Of a stretch of DNA of 64,000 nt, positions 43,167-55,423 are shown piece after piece. The position numbers and the translations under genes were made by a program. The stretch is from positions 3,529,499 to 3,593,498 of the forward strand of contig NW_024753828.1 in NCBI RefSeq assembly GCF_018991925.1, written 5' to 3'. The notes beneath the pieces are model-generated. The model saw only the letters and a program-made list of their open reading frames with translations. It did no database searches and had not been told where the DNA came from. This stretch comes from Homarus americanus. Its lineage: Eukaryota; Arthropoda; Malacostraca; Decapoda; Nephropidae. Each line of letters opens with the position of its first letter. Within the stretch, counting starts at the first letter, position 1.

Positions 43167-44710
43167 AAATGTCTTCAGTAAGTTTTGGTTACTCATTCTA
43201 ATACGCTGTTGAAGACCTGAGAGTCGAAGCGTAGTGATACACCAACAAGTCTTTGCGTCGTCCCGTATTTACTTCCTGTCGTTTACAAGTCTCGTTTATA
43301 AATCTTCATGAGCTTCATATGTAAAGACTTTCGTTAGTACCTGGTTATACTATGTGATGCTTCAGGTATAAACACAATTACAACAAAGATAACAATATGA
43401 TATGAGTCCAGAACTTCCACATACAGTAATTAGAAACGGTTTATTCATCATCCCAATTAGTCACTTTTTCCAAGAATTGTGAATGACATTAATTGCTCAT
43501 ATTACTTTTTTTTCAGTGGATCATTTTTACCACTTGTTATTAATCAAAGAAACGAAAGTAAGGCATTACAAACAATCCATTATTTTTCTTCGAGGTTAGT
43601 TTTCGTTTTATCTAATGTGTAAAATAAAACATGTCGAAGTAACATTGAATTTTCTCACATATATTATACGGTGTGTGCATGTACTGTAATATTTGCTCAT
43701 CTTATCCAATGTTTTATATATAATTAAGCAATAAGGTTAAATATGTCACAAATAACTGACTAAAGAAAGAACAGAAGATTTAAGATATTTTCAAAACCAA
43801 CATTACAATTACGTTATTAATACCAGGAGCAGTGTTTCATGACCCATACACTGAAAATATATAAGAATTTGGATGCCTCAAAGTATTCGTTCTTACTGAA
43901 GGTGAATAACACTGTTTACCTTGTTGACTCCAAGCTTAGTGGTTGCTCGGGTCTATAACTCTTGATACTCGGCTTAGGTACACAAACTGTTTAGAACTTT
44001 ACCTCGTGTTTGTTGATCAAATTATTCATATGCAAAGACTTACTTTTAAAGAATGTCCTACTTCTTTACATGTTTACCTTCCTGTCGACATTCCAGCTAC
44101 AGTCTGCATTTAGTATTTTGTATTACTTATTAGAACCGCAGTATATACATAACAGAGAACGACGACGTGAAGAGGAAATGGATAAATGAGGGAAGAGGAG
44201 GTGAAGGGTGTGTCAAGGTTAGGTTAGGTTACATTAGGTTAGGTTCGGTTAGAGCAAAACTGATTACCAAATTTGTCTTGTGAGGATATACAGCACACAA
44301 CTCGTCGTCGGCATCGTGGTCTTAATTAACACAATATATGAGGTAAGTTCCCCCCTCTCGATCATTACCCAGCCTATTTCAAAGTCTAATTCCCGACATA
44401 AATTAACCCATAAAATGACTGTCTTATTTTTATTACCGGGATAATTTTCTTTACAGTTAAATATATCGATGAATGAGACGTTACATAAGACAACACCGAA
44501 TGACGACAAAGCTCACAAAACTGATACCGACTTCGTTTTAACTTTTCGTAGGGACTTTGATCTCGATGCAGCTGTTAACACAAAATAGTCTCTCCCTCAC
44601 TGTCATCCTGTGTAAGAGTGTCACTAAAATTGATTCATTAGTTCTTTGATATCTTGACGAAATACATATGTGCATACATGAATACATATAGCACATGCAT
44701 ACAAACTGTA
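43167..44710. other. Probable intron, nothing recognised
   Basis: AT-rich unique sequence; a short TTAGG-rich run lies at 44216-44250. The 81-codon ORF at 44264-44509 (-) has no recognised feature. Confidence 0.4.
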
Positions 44711-44764
44711 CATACATACATACATACATACATACATACATACATACATACATACATACATACA
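44711..44764. repeat. (CATA)n microsatellite
   Basis: About 13 tetranucleotide units. Confidence 0.96.
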
Positions 44765-44929
44765 GAAGAGACCATTCGTGAACCACCACTTCAGCATCAC
44801 TACCACATATTCTTGTCTCTACACCACACTAATATAAATTACATTATATCCGTCACACAATAAATTAAACTAAATTAGGCAAACTATAACTGATCTATAT
44901 TGATCAAAGTTTATACAACACTAACCAAC

Positions 44930-47793
44930 ACTACCAGTAACAATATAACTATACCAGTAACACTATGACTACACCAGTAACACTAAGACTACACCAGTAA
45001 CACTATGACTATACCAGTAACACTATGACTATACCAGTAACACTATGACTACACCAGTAACACTATGACTATACCAGTAACACTATGACTATACCAGTAA
45101 CACTATGACTATACCAGTAACATTGTAACTATACCAGTAACACTATGACTATACCAGTAACACTATGACTATACCAGTAACACTATGACTATACCAGTAA
45201 CACTATGACTATACCAGTAACACTATGACTATACCAGTAACACTATGACTATACCAGTAACACTATGACTATACCAGTAACACTATGACTATACCAGTAA
45301 CACTATGACTATACTAGTAACATTATAACTATACCAGTAACACTATGACTATACCAGTAACAATATAACTATACCAGTAACACTAAGACTATACCAGTAA
45401 CACTATGACTACACCAGTAACACTATGACTATACCAGTAACACTATGACTACACCAGTAACACGATGACTATACCAGTAACACTATGACTATACCAGTAA
45501 CAATATAACTATACCAGTAACACTATGACTACACCAGTAACACTATGACTATACCAGTAACACTATGACTATACCAGTAACACTATGACTATACCAGTAA
45601 TAATATAACTATACCAGTAACACTATGACTATACCAGTAACATTATAACTATACCAGTAACACTAAGACTATACCAGTAACACTATGACTATACCAGTAA
45701 CACTATGACTATACCAGTAACAATATAACTATACCAGTAACACTATGACTATACCAGTAACATTATAACTATACCAGTAACACTAAGACTATACCAGTAA
45801 CACTATGACTACACCAGTAACACTATGACTATACCAGTAACACTATGACTACACCAGTAACACGATGACTATACTAGTAACACTATGACTATACCAGTAG
45901 CAATATAACTATACCAGTAACACTATGACTACACCAGTAACACTATGACTATACCAGTAACACTATGACTATACCAGTAACACTATGACTATACCAGTAA
46001 TAATATAACTATACCAGTAACACTATGACTATACCAGTAACATTATAACTATACCAGTAACACTAAGACTATACCAGTAACACTATGACTATACCAGTAA
46101 CACTATGACTATACCAGTAACAATATAACTATACCAGTAACACTATGACTATACCAGTAACATTATAACTATACCAGTAACACTAAGACTATACCAGTAA
46201 CACTATGACTACACCAGTAACACTATGACTATACCAGTAACACTATGACTACACCAGTAACACTATGACTATACCAGTAACACTATGACTATACCAGTAA
46301 CACTATGACTATACCAGTAACACTATGACTATACCAGTAACACTATGACTATACCAGTAACACTATGACTATACCAGTAACACTATGACTATACCAGTAA
46401 CACTATGACTATACCAGTAACACTAAGACTATACCAGTAATACTATGACTATACCAGTAATACTATGACTATACCAGTAACATTGTAACTATACCAGTAA
46501 CACTAAGACTATACCAGTAACACTATGACTATACCAGTAACACTAAGACTATACCAGTAACACTAAGACTATACCAGTAATACTATGACTATACCAGTAA
46601 CATTATAACTATACCAGTAACACTAAGACTATACCAGTAACACTATGACTATACCAGTAACACTATGACTATACCAGTAACACTATGACTACACCAGTAA
46701 CACTATGACTATACCAGTAACACTATGACTATACCAGTAACACTATGACTATACCAGTAACAATATAACTATACCAGTAACATTATAACTATAACACTAA
46801 GACTATACCAGTAACACTATGACTATACCAGTAACACTATGACTATACCAGTAACAATATAACTATACCAGTAACATTATAACTATACCAGTAACACTAA
46901 GACTATACCAGTAACACTATGACTATACCAGTAACACTATGACTATACCAGTAACACTATGACTATACCAGTAACACTATGACTATACCAGTAACACTAA
47001 GACTACACCAGTAACACTATGACTATACCAGTAATACTATGACTATACCAGTAATACTATGACTATACCAGTAACATTATAACTATACCAGTAACACTAT
47101 GACTATACCAGTAACACTATGACTATACCAGTAATACTATGACTATACCAGTAATACTATGACTATACCAGTAATACTATGACTATACCAGTAACACTAT
47201 GACTATACCAGTAACACTATGACTATACCAGTAACACTATGACTATACCAGTAACACTATGACTATATACCTGTACTATGACTATACCAGTAACACTAAG
47301 ACTATACCAGTAACAATATAACTATACCAGTAACACTATGACTACACCAGTAACACTATGACTATACCAGTAACAATATAATATACCTAGTAGACCATAC
47401 TAAACACTAAGACTATACCAGTAACACCATGACTATACCAGTAACACTATGACTATACCAGTAACGCTATGACTATCCAGTAACACTATGACTATACCAG
47501 TAACACTATGACTATACCAGTAACACTATGACTATACCAGTAACATTATGATTATACCAGTAACACTATGACTATACCAGTAACACCATGACTATACCAG
47601 TAACACTATGACTATACCAGTAACACCATGACTATACCAGTAACACTATGACTATACCAGTAACATTATGATTATACCAGTAACACTATGACTATACCAG
47701 TAATACTATGACTATACCAGTAACACTATGACTATACCAGTAACACTATGACTATACCAGTAACATTAAAACTATACCAGTAACACTATAACA
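44930..47793. repeat. 20-bp minisatellite with higher-order structure (~143 copies)
   Basis: Unit CACTATGACTATACCAGTAA. Variants (CACTAAGACT, CAATATAACT, CATTATAACT, ACACCAGTAA) are arranged non-randomly; a 20-unit block is duplicated at a 400-bp offset between about 45381 and 46180. Period is almost perfectly 20 up to 46790; phase slips occur at about 46795, 47270 and 47385. Confidence 0.98.
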
Positions 47794-48388
47794 CCAAACA
47801 AGAATCACTATAACTAAAACTATATCGTCATTGTCACTATAAGCAGTTATACCATCACTAAGTAACGAGAAACACACTATGAACCCCTACCGTGTTACAG
47901 AGCACAGTGATACACGTGTTTGTACCTCAGTTATCAATAATCTGTCGCCACACACACACAAACACGTCACTGGTGTGTTCAATAACAGCGACAGATAAAT
48001 AAGGTTTTATTTTACACAACATCGACTCGACCAGCAAAACAAAAGATTCCGCCAACCAACAGAACTAAATACTGTATCTACCAAAACAAAGCAATGTTTC
48101 CAAAATAACTCTTTCAACCATAAAGCTCCATGATTATTCAGTAACAAGAACAAAACTATCCTTAAATAACAAAGACTATTTATACTCAGGTAAAATATAT
48201 TCTTAAGTAACAACAAAGTCATCGTAGATAGCATTCCTCACCCCAGCCGCACTGTTTTGATGATTGAAATAACTTGAAAATATTTAGGCATTGTAACCTT
48301 TCCGTTTTACTATCAATGTTTTTTATTTCACATACTGTACATGTAAATTTTTCTCTCTCCATATTTCGCCATCTTTGACGTCATAGAA

Positions 48389-48390
<2 letters not shown>
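47794..48390. other. Probable intron, nothing recognised
   Basis: AT-rich unique sequence; the 75-codon ORF at 48007-48234 (-) shows no family features. Confidence 0.4.

Positions 48391-48448
<58 letters not shown>
48391..48448. repeat. (CA)n microsatellite
   Basis: About 29 units. Confidence 0.96.
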
Positions 48449-48449
<1 letters not shown>

Positions 48450-49758
48450 CAATATCTTTTTCGAGACGACGTAAAAAAATCAAAAACAAATATAATTCAA
48501 CTAACATAAAATAATAATTGTATCTTAACTAACAAAATCATCACCACAAACTAAAAGAAAAAACAAATTATTAACACAAAAACTAATCCACCTCAACTAA
48601 AACAAAAGACAATAAGAACAGGAGGACAACAAGCTTAGTAGTCCCGCGCGACAACCTGGTCAGAATCACGATAATTTGTCACGAAGTCGTCGCTTGAGTG
48701 TTGGGAATATTTCTGAGAATTTGGCTGCAGTAGCTCAAAAAGGGTTGATTAAAACCATTAACCCCATGACCTTGACCTTTAATCTATCTTAAGTGAACAT
48801 AAGAAACTTTTAAGAAGAACTTTAAACAATTTGAATTCCAAATTTAGTCAATTATTTCAGTGTTTGGGAAGAAGAGTTAACACCCTTCATTATATTATTT
48901 GATATCGCTACTCAAACCTTGACTTCGACTGGTTAAAAACTTGTATCGTAGCTGACAAAAGAGCGAGAAAAAATATCCAACCTTCACTGAGGAACTAAGG
49001 AAAATTAATAACTTTGAAACATCTTGACACAGTCCGTTGGGCACACTGCCTCCTCATGAAATAGAATTATTATTTTTATCCACACAGCAGGCGAGCAGAT
49101 ACAATTCTCAAAGTTTGAAGACAAGGGTAAAATTATTCCTGAGGGCGCTACCAAGTAACAGTTTATATAAGACGCTCCACTTGGTATATGAGAAACAACA
49201 ACCCAGCACGAGGCGATGGTGGAGGCAGACAACAAAACTGGCGGCCGTCAGCAGACACAACAGTAAAGGCAGGACAGGACGCCTGGAGAGTAGTTGGCGT
49301 CATTGCAGTATGACGACGCCCCTGGGAGGCTTCGCACGACAATGTGGGCTGTAACAGGCTCCTGGAGGGCTTAAAGCACGCTTACAGGACGCCATCACAG
49401 AAACAGACAGCAGAGGGACTCTCCCGCGCTGTGATGTTCAAGGTGGCAATGGTATGATTAGCTGCTGCTGCCTCGTGTTGCATCTTCGGTCTCCGTCAGC
49501 GGTGTGTGAGGACGAGAGTGTGACTCCCCAGTTTGTACGGTATAATACTGCTCTCCTTATCGTGACTTTCCAAGTAACATATTTATCAGAGGCAGGGAGA
49601 AGATAACTTAAGTGGGTTATATGCATAGTGATGTGCAAAGGCTGTCAGCGCTGTACAAATGTTCGCATTATGTTTAGGAGTAAACCAACACAAGACTTGC
49701 AAATATATAAATCATACTTTGTTGATGTCACTACCGGTTTTAATTAAACTCAGTAAAT
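48450..49758. other. Probable intron; GC/CpG-richer patch at 49190-49440
   Basis: A locally GC-rich stretch with several CpGs stands out from AT-rich surroundings. It could be an internal promoter or CpG-rich regulatory segment, but no TATA box, initiator or coding exon can be tied to it. Confidence 0.25.
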
Positions 49759-49759
49759 A

Positions 49760-49788
49760 CGCGCGCGCGCGCGTGTGTGTGTGTGTGT
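49760..49788. repeat. (CG)n(TG)n alternating purine-pyrimidine tract
   Basis: A CGCGCGCGCGCG run continues directly into TGTGTGTG; a classical Z-DNA-prone composition. Confidence 0.9.
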
Positions 49789-50129
49789 TTCACGATAAGA
49801 ACTCACAAAACAACTATATTCAAGATAAACTGTTTACATTCAAGCTCGAATCTCTAATACACAGCGTCCCGGAACAGCTGAAAGAAGCATCAAATAGGGT
49901 AAGTTTACACTTCCTCGAACACAGTTTTGTTATAATAATTCTTAATGATCTGGTCAGGTTGTGTTGCAGCAAAACACAACACACAGGTAACTCACCCATG
50001 GCGGTGTTGCTGGGTCTTCGTCTACTTTCTACATACGAATATGACGAAGTATAAACCTTAAAGAGCTTTTTTGTGTTGTGTAGGAGATGGTTGGACGGGG
50101 ATGTGTTTTAAGACTGAAGGTGTGATGGT

Positions 50130-50265
50130 GTGGCAGGTGTTGTGTATGTGTGGTTGTGACAATGGTTGTGGTGTGGTGGTTGTAGCAGTGGTCGTGACAA
50201 TGGTTGTGGTGTGGTGGTTGTAGCAGTGGTCGTGGTTTGGTCATGGTAGTGGTCGTAGTAGAGGT
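50130..50265. repeat. Short ~40-50 bp repeats (GTGGTTGTAGCAGTGGTCGT)
   Basis: Three to four imperfect copies of GGTTGTAGCAGTGGTCGT with GACAATGGTTGTGGTGTGGT between them. Confidence 0.75.
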
Positions 50266-50443
50266 CGTGACAATGATCGTGGGATGTTGGTACACTTCGC
50301 TCCACCAAGGGTCAAGATGGCGGGGTTGTTTATAAAGACTTCAATTCTTCTCCGACATGACAGCCGAGTTCATCGTTATACAACTTATAGTACACCTACC
50401 CAATCATCATATATGTACAGTACAGTCATCCACTAAAGTCATG

Positions 50444-50578
50444 CCGCCTCTTTCCGAACCCCGAACCCCTAGATCAGACTCGTGAACCCGAAGTAGTAGA
50501 CACAGACGCTTAATTCTGCCCATAAATGCTTCGGATTCACGAGTCTGAATTTCGGGGTTCGTGGTTCAGGAGAGGCGA
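50444..50578. repeat. Palindromic element, copy 2
   Basis: The left arm has GAACCCCTAGATCAGACTCG and the right arm CGAGTCTGAATTTCGGGGTT; they are imperfect inverted repeats around a ~38-base loop and match the element at 20541-20665. Confidence 0.75.
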
Positions 50579-50579
50579 C

Positions 50580-51655
50580 AGGACGTATTCATTGTTGACT
50601 TGTGTTGGACTGTGAGGTCAGTATCGACGAGGTCCTTAATTCTGTGGATCTGTTCGCCGCTAAGTCCGTCCCTTTCGACAATACCTTAGTCCAGAATCTT
50701 TATGAGATCTGTCTCTATTGATGTTCTGTTGTTTCTTTGACGCAAACAAAAGCATGAATTACTTGCATTAAAAGATGTTTCCAACAGTCAATATTGTTAT
50801 TCGTCTACAATTCTGGGGGGAGGGGGAAGGGAAGGCTTTTTTTAATACTGTACTTCTCACTACATTCATAACTCAGGGGAGCGGCTGATGATGGTATATG
50901 AGCCACTCCAGCCGTCTGCCTGTAAAATTTCTCATTTCTATTCAGTTTCTTACGTGTTAAATTTGTTTTGGTGTGAAAATATTTTAATTTTAAGATCTTT
51001 GGTGTTTGAGATTGATGATAACCAATGTTAAGTTTCTTGACGTCACAAATAATACATTGTCTCCCGGATCGCTCATTAGATGTCTCTGTAGTCTCAATTA
51101 TACGCCCATCCCCGGAAGCTGCTTTCATGCATGCTCTACTGGTACTTTCTCCTGCCTCTCCCGCGTTGTAACTTCTTTCTCTCCCACTCTCCTTCTGCCC
51201 ACAAACAGTGTGGGCGTGGGAGTGGAGAAGCGAGCATGGGAGATGACCCAAGGGAGGCTGGGGGCGCGAGACTTACGGAAACTCTGCAATTCAAATGATG
51301 CTTTCTGGGACTGATCTTGTGCAGCGTTACCAGAAGCGCGCCACACTCTCTTCTTCCCTCCTAACCCTCCTAGTACAGTATTAGTCTCCAGTCGTAATGT
51401 AGATCTTCTCTTGACTCTTGAATTATTTAACATCATAAGTACAACTATACTGAATTTTTGCAATAATTATTTATTAACCGAAGGGAAACTGTTATCAAAA
51501 TACCAACTAAAATATAAGATCAAAGGAATGTAAATATTGGATTAAAGGAATCTAAGAGTTGGTACCACTTGATCCATCATTCCCGCCATTTCTGGCTCTC
51601 GAGCGCCAGTGTTACAACGAAATATTTCTTACGGACTAATAAATCAGCTCTCGCC
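50580..51655. other. Probable intron, nothing recognised
   Basis: Mixed-composition unique sequence. Overlapping ORFs on both strands at 50805-51463 show no conserved signature and no splice-supported context. Confidence 0.4.
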
Positions 51656-51765
51656 TGCCAGAGAAGAGAGACAATAAGGTAAAGATTGAAGAGAGAGATG
51701 TAGAGAAGAAGAGAGACAGAGAGCTAGAGAGAGAAGGAGAGCGAGAAAGAAAGAAAGAAAACCAG
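51656..51765. repeat. GA-rich purine tract
   Basis: AGAGAGA/GAAAGAAAG low-complexity sequence of about 110 bp. Confidence 0.9.
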
Positions 51766-51930
51766 AGATGGAATGAGAGCTTCGCCATCAGTGAAAAATG
51801 TAAAAAGTCAAGGTAGAGAGAGTGGGGCTGATGGCCTCTACCCGCCGTTTGATGTTCTACACCGTCATGTTTCCCGCCAAATTGAATTATAACCAACCCT
51901 GTCGACTGCGCCTCACTGGTCGCATCATGT

Positions 51931-52009
51931 AGCTGTCTGTCTGTCTGTCTGTCTGTCTTGTGTGGCTGTCTGTCTGTCTGTCTTGTGTGTGTGTGTGTGT
52001 GTGTGTGTG
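51931..52009. repeat. (CTGT)n and (TG)n compound microsatellite
   Basis: Two CTGT runs separated by TTGTGTGG, then a TG run. Confidence 0.92.
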
Positions 52010-52098
52010 CTACAATGTTCTTATGTTACGCTTGTTTGTGTCTGCTGAAGTGGTTGTTTGGCTTTGAGTTGTTGTCTGTTGGTGATGTGTGTCTGCTG

Positions 52099-52310
52099 AA
52101 GGTGTCTGCTTGAGTTGTATCTGCTGAAGGTGTGTCTGTTTGAGTTGTGTCTGCTGAAGGTGTGTCTACTTGAGGTGTATCTGCTGAAGGTGTATCTGCT
52201 TGAGGTGTATCTGCTGAAGGTGTGTCTGCTTGAGGTGTATCTGCTGGAGGTGTTTCTACTGGAGGTGATGTCTGCTGGAGGTGTCTGCTGGAAGTGTGTC
52301 TGCTCGGTCG
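52099..52310. repeat. 15-bp minisatellite (TGCTGAAGGTGTATC / TGCTTGAGGTGTATC)
   Basis: About 13 half-units alternating between AAGG and GAGG versions; period fifteen keeps a frame open, producing an artefactual LLEVYLLKV ORF. Confidence 0.9.
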
Positions 52311-52404
52311 CTACAGTACTCAGCCTCGAGCAAACTATTATGTTGTGGCAAAGGTAAAAATTTGTATATTACACCATCCACGCTGTTGCTGCCATTAACT
52401 GAAT

Positions 52405-53325
52405 GAAGCCGCTGTGTGTCTGTCTGTCTGTGTGTCTGGATGTCTGTGTTGTTGTAGTGTGTCTGTGTTAAGAGTGGACTGTCTGTGTGTCTGGATGTCT
52501 GTGTGTCAACTGTCTGTGTGTCTGATGTCTGTGTTGCTGTGGTGTCTGTTTAAGAGGGACTGTCGTGTCTGTCTGCTGTGTTGGTAGTGTGTCTGTGTAG
52601 GGCTGTCTGTGTGTCTGTCTGTCTGTGTTGCTGTAGTGTGTCTGTGTGTCTCGTGTGTCTGGATGTCTGTGTTAAAGGACGTCTGTGTCTGTCTGTCTGT
52701 GTTGCTGTAGTGTGTCTGTGTTAAGAGTGGACTGTCTGTGTGTCTGTCTGTCTGTGTGTCTGGATGTCTGTGTTAAGAGTGGACTGTCTGTGTGTCTGTC
52801 TGTCTGTGTTGCTGTAGTGTGTCTGTGTTAAGAGTGGACTGTCTGTGTGTCTGTCTGTCTGTGTGTCTGGATGTCTGTGTTAAGATTGGACTGTCTGTGT
52901 GTCTGTTTATCTGTGTTGCTGTAGTGTGTCTGTGTTAAGAGGACTGTCTGTGTGTCTGTCTGTCTGTGTCTGGATGTCTGTGTTAAGAGTGGACTGTCTG
53001 TGTGTCTGTCCGTCTGTGTTGCTGTAGTGTGTCTGTGTTAAGAGTGGACTGTCTGTGTGTCCGTCTGTCTGTGTTGTTGTAGTGTGTCTGTGTTAAGAGT
53101 GGACTGTCTGTGTGTCTGTCTGTCTGTGTCTGGATGTCTGTGTTAAGTGGACTGTCTGTGTGTCTGTTCGTCTGTGTTGCTGTAGTGTGTCTGTGTTAAG
53201 AGTGGACTGTCTGTGTGTCTGTCTGTTGCTGTGTGTGTCTGTGTGGTGGCTGTCTGTGTGTCTGTCTGTCTGTGTTGTGTAGTGTGTCTGTGTTAAGAGT
53301 GGCTGTCTGTGTGTTGGATGTCTGT
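52405..53325. repeat. Composite TCTG/TGTG minisatellite
   Basis: Units of roughly 55-110 bp built from GTGTCTGTGTTAAGAGTGGA, CTGTCTGTGTGTCTG and TGTTGCTGTAGT blocks, about 12 rounds with frequent indels. Confidence 0.9.
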
Positions 53326-53394
53326 GTGTTACGCCCCAAAGATTGTCTCCGTTGAAAAATCAGTTTATTTTAGTTTTTTTTTTCTTAGAATGGT

Positions 53395-54370
53395 GTGGAA
53401 GGAGAAGAGAAGATCTGGGGCTGTAGTGAAGATCTGGTGCTGTAAGAAGATCTGAGGTTGGGAAGATTGGTGCGGTAAAATCTGGGGCTGTAGTGAAGAT
53501 CTGGTGCTGTAGTGAATATCTTGCTGTAGTGAAGATCTGGTGCTGTAGTGAAGATCTGGTGCGTAGTGAAGATCTGGTGCTATAGTGAAGATCTGGTGCT
53601 GTAGTGAAGATCTGGTGCTGTAGTGAATATCTTCGGGCTGTAGTGAAGATCTGGTACTGTAGTTAAGATCTGGGGCTGTAGTGAAGATCTGGTGCTGTAG
53701 TGAATATCTTGGGCTGTGGTGAAGATCTGTGCTGTAGTGAAGATCTGGTGCTGTAGTGAAGATCTGGGGCTGTAGTGAAGATCTGGTGCTGTAGTGAAGA
53801 TCTGGTGCTGTAGTGAAGATCTGGGGCTGTAGTGAAGATCTGGGGCTGTAGTGAAGATCTGGTGCTGTAGTGAAGATCTGGTGCTGTAGTGAAGATCTGT
53901 TGCTAGAAGATCTGGTGCTTAGTGAATATCTTGGGCGGCGGAAGATCTGGTGCTGTAGTGAAGATCTGGTGCTGTAGTGAATTCTTGGGCTGTAGTGAAG
54001 ATTCGGTACTGTAGTTAAGATCTGGGGCTGTAGTGAGATCTGGTGCTGTAGTGAAAGATCTGGTGCTGTAGTGAAGATCTGGTGCTGTATAAAGACTGGT
54101 GCTGTAGTGAAGATCTGGTGCTGTAGTGAAGATCTGGTGCTGTAGTGAAGATTCATGTAGTGAAGATCTGGGGCTGTAGTGAGATCTGGTGCGTAGTGAG
54201 ATCTGGTGCTGTAGTGAAGATCTGGGCTGTAGTGAAGATCTGGTGCTGTAGTGAAGATCTGGTGCTGTAGTGAAGATCTGGGAAGATCTGGCTTGGATCT
54301 GTCTATGAAATCTGGTACTGAGTGAAATCTGGATGTAGTGAAGATCTGGTGCTGTAGTGAAGATCTGAAG
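53395..54370. repeat. 19-bp minisatellite (GAAGATCTGGTGCTGTAGT)
   Basis: About 50 copies with GGGGCTG and GAATATCTTG variants. Almost every unit holds an AGATCT site. The 373-codon minus-strand frame over it is produced by the repeat. Confidence 0.96.
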
Positions 54371-54371
54371 G

Positions 54372-55385
54372 CCACTAACAAACGATGCACTCCACACCAA
54401 CAACACAATTGATTAGCAGCGGTCCAGTCGACACTCACCCACAAACCCAGCGAGGCAGAAGATTTGTCACTATTTACGACATACATTTATACGTTACAGT
54501 AAGTCCGTCTGGTATACTAGGGATATATGCTCGTTATATTTTATGATCTGTTGGGAAATATACAAGAGATGTAAGGAATAACAAATGAGGTAGGGGGGTG
54601 TGGGTAGGGGGGGTGGATGGGTGGTGTGGGTAGATGGGTGGTGTGGGTAGAGGGGTGGATGGGTGGTGTGGGCGTTGTGAGACATTGTTAAGTATGGGAT
54701 GAGGAACAGCGCACTAGAGACAAACTGTGAAGTACTGATTAGAGCGTTGGTATTCACGATACTTGATAGTGTAAGTAACAGAGGAACAAGGGAGTGAAGA
54801 TACGGACTGTATTGAATGATCATTACTAAAGACGGAAAAAAAGTACCACGTCCTTAGTTCTTGTAGATAGCTGTACGTAAGGGGCATGGAAAATCCAAAT
54901 AAATAATAGGAAAAGAAAATAGAGCCAAGACTATTTTTCTATTACCTTACCATGTGTGTGTGTGTGTGTGTGTGTGTTTGTGTGTTTGTGTGTGTGTGAC
55001 CAGAAGGGTAACAAAAGTGCAAATAAGGGTCAAAGAGTAACAGTTTGGATCATACGCTTTCAGTACAGAATTCTAATTTACAACATACATAACAATACAG
55101 TTCTCTAGTTTACAACATACATAACAATACAGTATTATACTTTACAACATTCATAACAATACAGTATTATAGTTTATATCACACATAATACAGTAACATA
55201 GTCTACGAACGCCATAACAGCCACTTAAAGCTATCTTGTGTGATGCAGTTAATCTTGGTGTCTGATGGATTTACCGCCAGGTAGTCGTCTCATTGTGGTG
55301 TGAGAGGATCAAAGCTGGTGTATCTGTGTGGTTGCCGACACCTACTGGACCTGTGCTGGGCTGAGGAGTATCTGATTCGTCTCAA
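54372..55385. other. Probable intron, nothing recognised
   Basis: Contains a GTGGGTAGANGGGTGG-type short repeat (54590-54670), a (TG)n run (54954-54998) and three ACAACATACATAACAATACA repeats (55080-55165). No exon seen. Confidence 0.5.
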
Positions 55386-55389
55386 GATT

Positions 55390-55391
55390 GG

Positions 55392-55423
<32 letters not shown>

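Noticed and set aside
44930..47793. Regular 20-bp repeats considered as a CRISPR array
   Set aside because: Units are contiguous without unique spacers, and the DNA is plainly eukaryotic.
53365..54486. 373-codon minus-strand frame (SSLQHQIFTTAPDLHYS)
   Set aside because: Translation of the 19-bp array.
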